From Trogon surrucura (taxonomy: Eukaryota > Chordata > Aves > Trogoniformes > Trogonidae), in NCBI GenBank assembly GCA_020746105.1, contig CM036626.1:10806001-10870000 (forward strand): DNA of 64,000 bases, written 5' to 3'. Positions 1 through 33,990 of the stretch are shown here, in pieces. Position 1 is the first letter of the stretch. Each line of letters starts with the position of its first letter. The notes under the pieces were generated by a model that saw only the letters and a list, made by a program, of their open reading frames with translations, did not search any database and was not told where the DNA came from. The translations under genes were made by a program, and so were the position numbers.

Positions 1-22788
<22,788 letters not shown>

Positions 22789-23258
22789 GAAGGCGGCGGC
22801 GCGGTGCCAGCGTCGCGGGCAGCGGAGGTGGCAGGAGGGGAGCACCGGCCAGCGGCAGCCACCGGCAGAAGAAGACTTTGGGGCTAGGGCCGGCAGCCGG
22901 ACCCGCGGGAACCGCTGCGCCTCCGCACGCTTCCCATGAACGAACGAGGAAACCTCACGCTTTAGCGGAAAAAAGACAAACAAACCACGAACCAGAAAAA
23001 CCAACCCAAATCCCGACGATAGCAGCAACATCGATAAAACCCTCCGACACACACACACACAGAACCCCCCAATCCAGCCAGGATGCAGCAGGGACCTTGC
23101 AGAGAGGCGATGCCGGGTGGGGGAGAAGGGGGTCGCCTGCCCCATGGACCCGCTGGGCACCCCTTGCCGGGGCAGAGCCCCTGAGCCCGCAGGGAAAGAG
23201 GGTCGGAACTGCGGCGCTTTCCAGGATGGCGTTTGGATGTTGTTGTTTCTTTGGTGGA

Positions 23259-23273
23259 GGGAGGGTGGGTGGG
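23259..23273 (+). promoter_or_regulatory. Predicted G-quadruplex in PLXNA1 3'UTR
   Basis: Four GGG runs are separated by single bases (GGGAGGGTGGGTGGG), the most stable class of parallel quadruplex motif. It lies on the transcribed-sense strand about 470 nt after the stop codon, so it could fold in the mRNA. The motif is seen directly; any effect on stability, localisation or translation is inference. Confidence 0.6.
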
Positions 23274-24699
23274 CTCCTATTTTTACTGTACTTGACTTGC
23301 TCTCCCCTCCTTTCCCCCCAGCTGTCTGCCCCCTCTCCTCCTCTTCTCTCTTCCCCTTTCTCTCTTTCTCTCTCTCTGGCCTTCTGCCACTAGTGTTAAC
23401 TGCTATATTTGCACAATTTACACAAGACAAACAAAATTTTTAATTTAAAGAAAAAGAAATATAACAAAAAATGGGAGGGGAAAAAAAAAGGATTCTAAAT
23501 TTTTGCAGCAAACTAGCAAAAACGGTTTTTAAAAATAAGTTAAAGGACTGATGCTGGGGAGATTTAGGGATGGGGGCAGTAGGGGTAGGCAGGAAAGGGA
23601 GAAATCCCTGAGCTTTGATATTTCTAAAATACGTCCTGTGCCATGTTTTATTTGAATGTTGTTTAGTGCAAAAAAAAAAAGAGAAAAAAAAAGAAAAAAA
23701 AAAGATGGGAGTTTTGTTAGCTGAATAGATGCTCTTATTTAAATGCTGCTGGAGTGGTTCTAGAGGTCATGATCAGAGAGGAAGGGAGATCCCAAGGTTG
23801 TTTTTTCTTTCCTGGGGGATGACCGAGGGATGGTTGGTGTTTTGTTGAGCTCATCCTTGTCTTCCTGGTCCGGCAGCCTCGGGGAGGTCTGAGTAGGGTT
23901 GCCCCCCCTGCCTGCCCTGGGACCATGTAGGGTGGAGGAGGGCTGAGGGGCTTGGGGGCTGTCAGGAGGGTTTGTAGAGAGCCAGCTGGGATTTTTTTGG
24001 CAGATTCCCTTGCGCTGGAGCACCCTTAATGAAGCCCCTTTATGATTTTTTTTCCCCTCATCACCTTTTTTCGCTAATGCAGGGAGAAGGGACCAGATCC
24101 CTGGGGAGAAGGGAGGCACCTCCTCCTCGTCTCCGGACTGCGCCTCCCCAGCAAACCCTGCTGGGCCACCAGCCCGTGGGGGGACTGAGATGCTCAGCTG
24201 CCACGGGGCTGTCACCCACTCCTCCACCCAAGAAGCCCAAATGTGTGCAGGAGTTTCCACCCAAGACTGACCTTTCTTCCTCTGTCCTTTCCTTCTTTCT
24301 CCCCCTTTCTTTCCTTGCTGCCACCCTGTCTCCCCTCTGCCGCCTCTGCCCTGCCGGGGGATTTGCTGGAAACCTGAGGTCTGTCCCTCGGCTGCCCCCT
24401 TCAGAATGACAGATCCTTGCGGGTTTGTGCTTTTTAGAGATGAAAAGGTGCCGAACGCTGCGTTGAGTGGCAGCAGGTGACCAAAAACTTCCAAAAACAT
24501 GAGCAAACCCCTTTCCTTTTCTGTACTGAGAGCTCTCGTTGCTGCCCAAGCCACAGCAGACGGAGCCAAACTCTGCCGGGAGCGGGTGGCTGTCGAAATC
24601 CAAGTGGAAAGAAGCCCAGCTGATTTCTGTCCATTCCCTTAAATTGCAAGTTAAGGGGGGGAGAGGGAGAAATAATGAAGTTTTTAATTAAAAAAAAAA

Positions 24700-24705
24700 A
24701 ATAAA
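24700..24705 (+). promoter_or_regulatory. Possible proximal poly(A) signal
   Basis: An AATAAA is followed at once by a GTGTGTATATATATATGTGG-like GU/AU stretch (24707-24727). Use of this site would shorten the 3'UTR to about 1.9 kb and remove both Pumilio elements. The hexamer arises at the edge of an A-run, so it may be fortuitous. Confidence 0.35.
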
Positions 24706-27086
24706 AGTGTGTATATATATATATGTGGTTACAATCTAATTCTCGTGCCCCAGTGGGGTGCTGTATAGTTAACTGAAGGAGAATCGAACCAATATAAATA
24801 TGAAATGAACTTACACAGCCAGTTAAAACAAAACAAACAACAACTACAAAAAAAAAAAAAAAGGATGCCAAATGGTCTGGAAGAAATTTCCAAGCCTTTC
24901 TCACCATGCAGAACAATCGTTTGAAGCCTGCACATCTCATTATGTTGTAATTTTATTTGGTTTTGTTTTGTTTTAATAAGGAGGGAAAGGAGAAGATGCT
25001 GATTAAAAAAAGGCAAACAACAACAAAAAACCCCAACCACAACAGCAAAACTATGTTTGAAAAAGAGGTAATAACTGTTTCCCAAACCTACAAACCCTGA
25101 GCTGTCGCTGGATTTCTGAGAGCTGTGGGCTGTTGCATGACTGTGCTAGATTTTAGTCTGAGTTGATCTTTTTGAGAAACAGAAGAAAAAAAAACATAAA
25201 ACAAAAAAAAAACCTGCAAGTGTTGAATATTAGAGGTTTGTTTAGACCTGTTATCTGTTTTATTTTTAATTTGAAATTTAATTTGTCACTTTTTCGTCCA
25301 AAAGAAAAAAAAATCAAAATCAAACCAACAAAAAAGCAAAAAGAAAGACTTCAGAGGTTCGCATGTCAAATGTGGTACTCGGAAAGCCTTAAAGGACAGC
25401 TGTGTGCCCACCTGCCCCAAGCTGTCACTGGCTGCCAGCATCTCCCTGGGCGCTCCGGGGGAACAAAGTCCTCCTGGGGGGTGTCCCTTGGAGGGGGTCC
25501 TTTGCAGAACTCGCTGCCGCTGCGATGGGGCGGAGGGGTGCCCGCGGCTCCCTTTGGTGCAAGGCTGGCCCAAAGCTCCGTCCCGGTGCTGCTGCCGGCT
25601 GGGCAGCTTTGGCGGAGGTCCTGGAAATCGCCCGGAGGACGGTGCCTGCGCGTCGGTGGTCGTTGCAATCCGGTGGAAGGGGAGCGCTTGCTTTGGAGTC
25701 TGTCACCCAAAACTGGCTGAGTCCTGCTTGTTGCAGTGGTAAGAGCATCTCGGGGAGCTTTGGTTGCCGTTGAGGGAGCTGAGCGCATGGGTTTTGTGGT
25801 GTTAGAGAGGGGATGGTGGGACCCTTCCTGTTGCTGGTTGAAGAAGGATGGAGATGCGTTTCTCAGAGCATCCCCCTGAAAATTTCCTTGGTGAACCAGG
25901 GGTGGAAGCAGTGTTAAGAGCAGAGGGTTTTTTAGAATGTTGCTTTCCCGGCAGTGACCCTGTGGCTGCTCACTTGGCTGGGCTGGAGGGATAGACGAGT
26001 TTTTTGACTGTGGTGGGCCAGGGTTGGATTTGAGCAGCAGGGAGGTCTCTGGGGGTGTCCTGCCAGGCAGGCTGGCAGTGCCATGGGGTGGCAGTGCTCT
26101 CTGGGCTCCCCTTGTGCTATGGTCTGGCTCTTCCCCCTCCATGGTGATGCTGAGAGTCCGTGGTGTGGCCCTGGGGATGGGTTCCTGTTGGCTTCCTCCT
26201 GGGGAGATTTGGAGTGTCTGCGGTTTGCTCCACCAAAGGTTCCTCCCGGCACCTCCGCACCCCTCTGGGGTCCCCTTACTGCCTCTAAGGGGGAGGGTGA
26301 CGGGTGGTGAGGTGGGTGTTGCAATGCTGCTGCAGCCTCCGGCGCTTCTTGGTGCTACCTTTGCCTTTCGTGTGATGCCCAGCGTCCTTAATCGTGCCAG
26401 GCCTCCTGTCCTTCCCTTGCCTCAGCCTGGCGTGGGGCAGAGCCCCGCTGGCCATCCCCCCTAACCCTGCCTAGGAAAGGGGAAAGGCAGGGAGAGGCTG
26501 GGAAGCATTTGCAGGACTCCTCTTACCAGATATCCAAAATGGGGTGGGATGGAGAAGCATCCCCTGCCCTGAGTCTTTATTTTGGGGAGCTCCCGCTCTG
26601 CCCCCCCTCCACTGTCAAAGGCAGCTGGACCCCACGGGCAGACCCCCGACTGCTGTGGTAAGCGGGTCCCTCCCTGCCCCCCTCTACTCATATTGCCTTT
26701 TCTCTTCAGTTTGGGGTTAGTTAAAAAAAAAAAGAGCGGTCCAGCCTGGAATTGTCTCCTGTGCCTGGCCCTGGTGTCCCCCTCCGACAGGAGCCCTGTG
26801 CCACCCCCTGGGGCTGAACCCAGCCTGGGGACAGGGAGCAGGGGGACGGGTGGCGAGACCCTCACCCTGGGCTCACCCGCTCCCCACCAAAGCGCACAAT
26901 GAGCTGTCCTTTAAGAAAGCAGGGGGAAACCTAACACGGGCCCAGCGAAAGGCAGAGAATTTTAATAGTTTCAAAAAAAATTAAATGGGGGCAAAAACTT
27001 TAAAATCTGGAGTCCTGATTACCTTTCTGTGATTGTTTCAGACTTGAAGCAGCAGGCCAGCACGGCTGGTCAACGCCCTTTGATCG

Positions 27087-27094
27087 TGTAAATA
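27087..27094 (+). promoter_or_regulatory. Pumilio response element 1
   Basis: TGTAAATA matches the Pumilio consensus UGUANAUA exactly. It lies about 50 nt before the distal poly(A) signal, a common position for working sites. Confidence 0.5.
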
Positions 27095-27135
27095 TCCTGC
27101 TATTTCCTATTTTAATGTTCTTCAGATTTAGTACT

Positions 27136-27143
27136 TGTAAATA
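27136..27143 (+). promoter_or_regulatory. Pumilio response element 2, overlapping the poly(A) signal
   Basis: A second exact TGTAAATA overlaps the AATAAA at 27140-27145. Pumilio and the cleavage factors could not both occupy it at once on the nuclear transcript. The UGUA is also the binding motif of CFIm, so this may simply be a strong poly(A) site. Confidence 0.45.
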
Positions 27144-27145
27144 AA
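27140..27145 (+). terminator. PLXNA1: Likely main poly(A) signal of PLXNA1
   Basis: A canonical AATAAA is preceded by UGUA elements and followed by a GU-rich stretch at about 27184-27205 (ctggtgtctcgcctgtgttt). Cleavage is expected roughly 10-30 nt after the hexamer, near 27160-27170. Confidence 0.65.
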
Positions 27146-28070
27146 CACACGCATCAAGGAGAGATTAAACATTTTTGCTAAAACTGGTGTCTCGCCTGTG
27201 TTTCTGGGGGCAATGCAGGCGGATGGCTCTGGGGAAGGGCCGTTCCCAGGAGCAGCATCCGAGTCTGTGGCTGTGCCAGGGTGACACGACGCAAAACCAC
27301 ATTGGGACGCGCCGGTATCACCGGGGCCATTGTGGGTGAGGAGAGCCTGAGCTGTGGCCATTTATACCCCCAAAGTGACCCTGGGGGCTGTGGTGGCCAC
27401 TGGTGGGGGTTTTGGTGGTGGATGCCTGCAGGGTTTGAGGGAATTTGTCCATCAGCACTTTCCTGGGTGCCCTATGTTAAATTCTTAAACTATTTCATTT
27501 CGCTCATTGCCTTTCGAAGTACTCGAAGCTGCTGCTGAGATGCAGAGGAGCTGAATCCCTTACGTTGAAAGCAAGAAGTAAAGACCTGCCCAGCTGCATC
27601 ACCACTCACCAGGGTCGAAAGGACCTCGCCAGGGCTGGGGCAGCTTTGCTTCTGCCCCTCGGCCACTCTGGTCCTTCCTCCCAGGGGGACATAACAGCGT
27701 GACAGCACAAGTGCTTGGGGATGGGGGAAGAGATACACGATGGTGGGGTGTCTGCATGCTGGAGGACTTCTTTTCCAGCTCCTGGTCCTTGTCTTTAAGC
27801 CACCATGTCACCCTGTAACTCTGGGTGCCTCCAAACTGCTTTACAGGGCCTGCAGGGTCCTAAAGCACAGCACTGGGAGAAGAAGCCCATGCCAGCAGCC
27901 GGCCGCCATAGCACCCTCCTCATGCTGGGGACCTTCTCCAGCGGTGCTGGATGGTCGTGGCAGGCATGGGGGGACATTCTCAGGCAGAAGGAGGTGAGTT
28001 TGGGTAGTACATCCCTGGGGTGTGGGGCTCTTGTGCAGTGCACAGACCAAAATGACACAAATTAAACTGC

Positions 28071-28095
28071 TTTTTTTTTTTTTTTTTTTTTTTTT
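28071..28095. repeat. T25 homopolymer
   Basis: Twenty-five thymines in a row lie about 0.9 kb after the PLXNA1 poly(A) site. It could be the A-tail of an old minus-strand retroposed copy, but I see no recognisable sequence or target-site duplication beside it. Length is likely uncertain in the assembly. Confidence 0.95.
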
Positions 28096-28324
28096 CCCCT
28101 TCCTTAGTATCTTCCCTTCCTGGGGGCAGTCTTGTGAGAGCTTGGGCTGGCAGGGCTGATTATGTACTGTGGACCCTGAATGCATCTTTGCATTTAGTGC
28201 ATGTGTACACTGGCTATTTTCTTCTTTTTTCTCCTGCAGTTTACCTAATCTCTGTCAAGAACATCAGCAGCAAGTATTAAACATCCACTACTTTAGCCAT
28301 AGTGCCATTAAAACAAATACTGAT

Positions 28325-28375
28325 TTCATCATAGAATTCATCATAGAATGGCCTGGGCTGGATTTGATCTTTAAT
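28325..28375 (-). mobile_element. CR1 LINE 3'-end fragment (degraded)
   Basis: The stretch contains catagaat twice, then the bases tggcctgggctgga, which resemble the reverse complement of the 3' terminus of avian CR1 elements (ending in repeats of ATTCTATG). It is about 50 bp, heavily truncated, with its sense strand on the minus strand. Confidence 0.6.
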
Positions 28376-31300
28376 TTCTCAAAAAAAAAGTTTTCTTCTG
28401 CCAAACTTTCAAATGTTTAAGAAAATCACATTTGAACTGAATTTTATTCTGATTTCTGAAAATGTTTAAACTGAGAGCAATGGAAGCAAGAACCTAATCT
28501 CTCCAAATTTTGTGGCTGCAAACACTGTCCTGGTGGCCATGAGAGAGCTGGTGGCCGGTGAGTGCTGTGCTGGGTATGGAAACTGTATTTAAATCAGTTT
28601 TCGTACCAACATGTAGTGGGGTTTTAATTGCTTTTGGGGGTCTTTTCAAAGCATGAGGGTGAGGGTCTTTGCCCAAAATTAGGTTGGGTTTCCATGGTGG
28701 CATGTCCTCATTGGATATGTTGGAGGGGACCCCACACTCCAGCAGCCCCCCGCCATTGCAAGGAGCAGAGGTGACCCTTTTTGTCCCCTTGGTGACTCCC
28801 CTCCTTAGGGGCTCAGTGCTCTTGGGGTTCTCTGCCTTCCCTGGGGACAACAGCAATGGATCCTTTCCTGCTCTGAGTTGAAATTTCTTGCTGGAGGGCA
28901 TCTGTGTGGGGAAGAGGTGACCTTGGAACCCATAATACTGTTGTCCCCATAAACCCTCTTGCTGGACCTTGTTGCTTTACTCTGAGCCCTTTGCAGGCAG
29001 GATTTTTGGGGTTTTTTTCCTTCTTTCTTAATATTTGCTTTATTATTTTACTGGGGAACAAAAGCCCGAAAACCTCCTGGTTGGCAAAATAAATAAATAT
29101 CTAGTATTTCGTGATCGCCAGGATGTTCTTCAATATAAATTGCACTCGTTTTCCCAAGGAGTAAGAGCTCCTGGCGTGAAGCCAGGGCCTCCAACGACAG
29201 CTACAAATGTCTTTGTTTGCCTCCTCAGTTCTAGTGCAGAGCTAAGCAGAAAAAGATTATCAAGGCCCGCAAATGATTGTGTAATCCACAAATGCACTTT
29301 ATTTGATTAAATGATAAAATGTGAACCTTCCAGCAATAACGTACAGCACTGCTGCCTGAGACGATGGTAATCCAGAAAATCTGCAGCAACCACAGAGTGC
29401 CTGGAGCCGGCCGGGGCTGGGGGGTGAAGGCATGAGAGCACCCCTCCCTCCCCACACGGCCACCCTGGCTGACCCTCGGGGTTTTGGAGGCCCCCATGCT
29501 GTCATCTTGCCCAAACTTGGGCTCCAGGTGAGTGGCACATCCCAACGTACTTGTGTGGGGTCTGAAGGTCTCGTCCAGGGCTTTTTGCACAAGACTTCTG
29601 CCCTCACACCACCCACCACCCTTGTGCTTTCCCTGTGCCACCTCCTTGTCCTCTCCAGCCCTGTGGAGGTGCTCTCCTGCCTTTGGGTCTCTCTGTATCA
29701 TCCTTACATGCAGCAAGGACACACACGTGTTAGCACTGCTCCTGCAGAAAGCACCATGTGCTCAGTGCTGTGCATCATCTCAGGGTAAGGTGGGTGCAGG
29801 ACATGGGGACCCGTGGTCTGCAACACAAGGAAGTCATGCCCACATCCCTGGGCACACAGTCATGGACAGCCACATGCCCATGGTGCAAGTGCCAGTCACC
29901 AGTAAGGCTCCTCCTGCCTTTGGTGAGCTTCACTCCAGAAAGGCAAGAGGGTTTGACCTGGGGATATAACACCTCTTTTATCTGCCACCAATGTCTCCCC
30001 ATGCGTGGTTGCTATTGATGCACTTGGAGCCCCAGAGGCTGCTGAGCTGCTAAAGACACTGTCAGACTTATCCACTTCTGGCTTAGCCGAAGGGTCAGCA
30101 GGAATATCTCCCTCGCCCACTAGCCCCAGTCTCCTGCACTGGGACCGAGTGGCTGAGCTGGGTGTGGAGCTGCTCTTCCAGCTGCTGATGAGTCTGTAAT
30201 TCATTAACAGCCAGATCCGTCAGCTTATACCCAGAGAGAACCAGCCTGCTCCTTCCCTTCCCCTCCTGCAGCCCCAGTCCTTCCTGTGATGCTACTGACC
30301 CACGTCCCGGGGACCTGCAAGCAAAGAGAGCAGCCAGGCTAGCTGGGCTGTCCCAGGTACATTGCTGCCCCTCGAGCTCTTATAATGCTGGAGGAAAGGG
30401 ACCTGCCACATCTTTGGGGTGCATGGGAGGCCCTTGAGCAGTCTCTTCTCACAGGAGGGGAGCTTTTGGCTGTCATGTAAGAGATGTATATATATATTTA
30501 TAATAAATTCTACAACTATGTCTTTACTATGCTATAAATTAAAATCTAGCTAGAGTATTAGCATGGGCTGTGAGTGCCAGGCCATGTGATGCATTCAGAC
30601 ATCACATGGGAAAGGCCAGAGCAGTATCACATGCCCCTGCAAGTTGAAGGATACGACAGGGGCTTCTTCCCACTCAGAGGTGATGATTAAGTTTCTTCTG
30701 AGCTGCTGGGAAGAGAAAAATATAAAAAAAAAATCCATAAACTGTGAAGGCAGTAAAGGCCAAGCAGAGCAACACCCCCTTCCTCTCCCCGCCTGGCCTA
30801 ATGAAAATTGCAGCCACACTGGGAGGTAACTGGTTTATGTTTGTTCTTTGCTTTAAATGTAGTGGTAAAAAGCCCACAGTTTTGGGCTTGGATCAGAGGT
30901 AAGATCATTAGGAGGTAGCAGGCGACGGCTGATACACATTAATGTGCCGTGAGCAGTCAGAGATTCACTGTGGTGTTTTTTTTAACTGAGGCAAATTATT
31001 GCTTCAGGAAAACGACTGCCTCCCCTGGTGGAAATAGAGCAGGGGGACAGGAGAAAATTGATTTGTCTTGAATTTTATGGCACCAGATTGACAGCCCTGG
31101 AGATGTGAGCCACCCCTCTCCCGCAGAGCCATGGGGTGGGGGGCAGGTAACATGATTCTAGGCACAGCCTGTTTTCAGAGGCTGTCCCTTTGGAGAGGCT
31201 AGCGGTGGGCCGTGGTAGCTGGGCTGGACACCATGACCAGGAGTTCTGGCTATGAACGTCAAGAGCAATTCTTTCATGTGGTGAAGTTGGTTGAGCAACA

Positions 31301-33779
31301 CTGCTGCAGGCATCTCACCCATCCCTCTGGTCCCCAATGACTTGATGGCTCACCACCATGTGCCTGGCATGGATGGCCAGCAAGGGCACCCCGGGCTGGC
31401 AAACCCTGAGATGATGCTGGGGCTGAGGAACACCCACTTCGCGAGGGCCTTTAAGGTGGTGACTGCTCTGACTCTGCACATGCTATTTCTAGGTCCCAGC
31501 AGTAATACCATTGTGATGGGCTTGAACCGTCCTTCCCCTCCCTCTGCTGGAAAAAAGCAGAAACATCTAATGTCCATCCTTGGGACCTGGATGGTGGCCA
31601 GGGGCATTGTGCTGTCCCCCGGTTACAGGCAGCATCCTTCAGCAGCCGTGGTGCCACCAGCAAGGTGGATCCTGGTAAGTGACATGGACCGCAGTGGTGG
31701 TTTATTTCAATGTTTGTCTCTCCCATATGATGAGGAATTACATTGTAAAATAAGTTATCAGCTCACCGGCCACCCAGATCAGTCCCAACATGGGAAACAA
31801 AGGGATAAGAGCAGAGCTGCTTCTCCCAAGGTCATGCCGAAGGTTGCAGTGGGGAAGAAACTGCTCATGACCTGTGCTGAAATCCCTAGGAGACATGCTG
31901 TTGTTATGGTCCCAGATGCCTGGGCCACTTTGGCTGTCACACTATCCTGAGCTGGAGTTTTATTTCTTCCCCAATCTGAGTTTTTTTTTCTTTTTTTTAT
32001 GAACGAAATTCTCTCTTCGCAGCTCCTATTCTCTCAGGGACTCTTCCACTCAGCGGTAGCCCAATTTCCTTTTATAGCTTGTACAATGACTGTCCTAATT
32101 ACAATTAAAGCCGGGAATGCTCTAATCAAATCTTTTACTATTCTAGACAAACTCAGAAAATGAGTAAAATTAGTGACACATGGTGCAAAAAAAAAAAAAA
32201 GAAAAGAAAAACAAAATACGTGAGCTGGTGCTAATGCAGAGAGAGAGTTAAAGAGGGCAGCGGGATTTCGGTGCTTGTCTGCAGTAATTGGTGCTGGGGA
32301 GGAGGCACTGGCACTGCCGGAACTGGAGCATCCCTGGGGGCTCCTCCATCCTGCTGACCCTGTGCTAGCTGGACACGTTGGTTTGAGTAATCCCCCCCTC
32401 CCTGGAGTTGCCATGGCAACAAAGGCTTTTGATGGTGAAAACCTTCAGCATCAAGAGTTAATCAGATCCTAAACCAAAAGGGGGTTAAAGGCAGAGCAGG
32501 GATGTTTGAACAGCAGGGTCACTGGGGCAGAAGAAAGGCAGCGAATGGAGAGTAGATAACAGGCAAGAGATTGGGGTCTGACGTCTGCTTGAGTGGCTGG
32601 CCGGGGGGCTTTCACTGCAGTGGGAAACTGGGAGGGCAAATCTGTAGGCTGGTTAATTGTTTTTAATTTTCTGATTTTACCACCCTCCTCCATCACACCT
32701 CTCAGCTCTGCATGTTGATTTAGTAGCCGAAACACTGAGCACTGTGATGTGGAATTATGGCCCTCAGCTGGTGTCCTGCCGAGGGATGGGGCTTCAGGTC
32801 AAAGCTGGGCCTGGTAGAGCTCAAGGGTTGCACAAGCCATGGGCTAACTCAGCATGTGCTGTTGGTTTTGGTGAGTACATGAGCATGCTACTCCAGACCA
32901 GATAAAAATCCATGACGTGGAGATGTGGGCTCCCACGTGTTTGTGTTTGGGAGGAAACAGAGGAGGAGGACTCATGGCTCCATTTCTTCATTTAATACTC
33001 CTGGATAATGTCAGTGTTGCAGAGGTTGCAGAGGTAGGATGGAGGCAGAGCTAGCAAGTTAAGCCCTTTCTTCAGTTTGCTGCTCATTTGAGGTTACGAA
33101 TCCTGTCTGGATTATCACAGTTGATGGTTGTTCCTGGCATTGCCTCCTTCATAGGTGTTTTGTCTTCAGTGCTAGCATGGTTTGCAAGGGGCTGATGGAG
33201 GGCAGGAAGCAAACCGAGATTCAGGAAAGCAAAACCTGGAGTGCTAGTCCTACCAATGGATACCAAGTGGTGGTACTGGCAGGGTGGATGTCTTTTTAGG
33301 CTAAAGAGAGCAGGCATTTGCAGCTAATCCCAGTATTATGGTATTACAGTGACTGGGATTAGGAGGTGCCTCTGAACTTTACATCACATCTTTGACCAAT
33401 CTCACAGAGGCAGGGGGAAGGACAGCACACCACTGTGGGGCAGAGCCTGTGTTCATTTTTAATATCAGGAATATGTTGGACCTGTCTGCACAAGGTGAGT
33501 GTTAGTGTCACAGTCAGAGACAAGGTTAAAAAAAAGCAGCTTTGGAGTATCTGCAGAACCATGTGGAGCAGAAAAGCTCCTGAAGAGCCAAAGAGTTGTT
33601 GCTGTGTTTCATGTGGCCAGGTACCCAATTTTCAGATGATTTAGTATCATGATAGACCTCATGTTGGACCTGCCCAATGCATCAGTCTTCTCCCTGTTCC
33701 AAACTGTGGCGAGATATTCCCCAACTGCTTCTTTAAAATAAGTACTGCTTTGCAGTCTTCACCAGCAACACAAAACAGA

Positions 33780-33990
33780 GTTTCCCCATGCTCGCACTCA
33801 GCGTATTTTTCCCACTGACCAGCCTAAATCTTCCTTGTTGCAATTTAATCCACTTTCTACTCGTTCTGTTCAGCAGAAATATGAAGACCAGGTTGCTCAT
33901 GGATGCTGTTTTTGGAAGGATGCCAAACCCCTGTCAGGTTCCCTCCAAGGTCTCAGTTATCTCCAACTCTCCCCCTGGGTCTTGTTTTTG
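33780..33990 (-). mobile_element. Old CR1/L3-type LINE fragment (edges approximate)
   Basis: The core accagcctaaatcttccttg plus ttgcaatttaatccactttc resembles the reverse complement of the 3' region of CR1-family LINEs. A stretch like the family's following segment (gaagaccaggttgctc) comes next. Divergence is high, so this is an ancient copy. It is recognised by memory of the consensus, not by alignment. Confidence 0.5.

Larger units (their letters stand above)
22789..27165 (+). other. PLXNA1: PLXNA1 3'UTR (end approximate)
   Basis: The untranslated part of the last exon is about 4.4 kb if the distal poly(A) signal at 27140-27145 is used. The first 200 bases are GC- and CpG-rich. A-rich tracts follow at 23670-23703, 24689-24706 and 25184-25212. 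The right end is inferred from the AATAAA, the GU-rich bases about 40 nt further on, and the change to unique intergenic sequence. Long minus-strand open frames here (up to 269 codons) are low-complexity and are not called. Confidence 0.7.

Noticed and set aside
23760-24569. 269-codon minus-strand frame in the 3'UTR
   Set aside because: It is low-complexity Gly/Arg/Pro/Ser composition from GC-rich sequence, with no family resemblance.
25366-26142. 258-codon minus-strand frame in the 3'UTR
   Set aside because: It is Pro/Ser/Arg-rich random-looking translation with overlapping frames of similar length on both strands.
31291-31950. 219-codon plus-strand open frame, longest in the intergenic part
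   Set aside because: It begins at TTG, the first ATG is about 18 codons in, no domain is recognisable, and there is no splice or poly(A) context. Its length is not remarkable in GC-balanced DNA of this extent.
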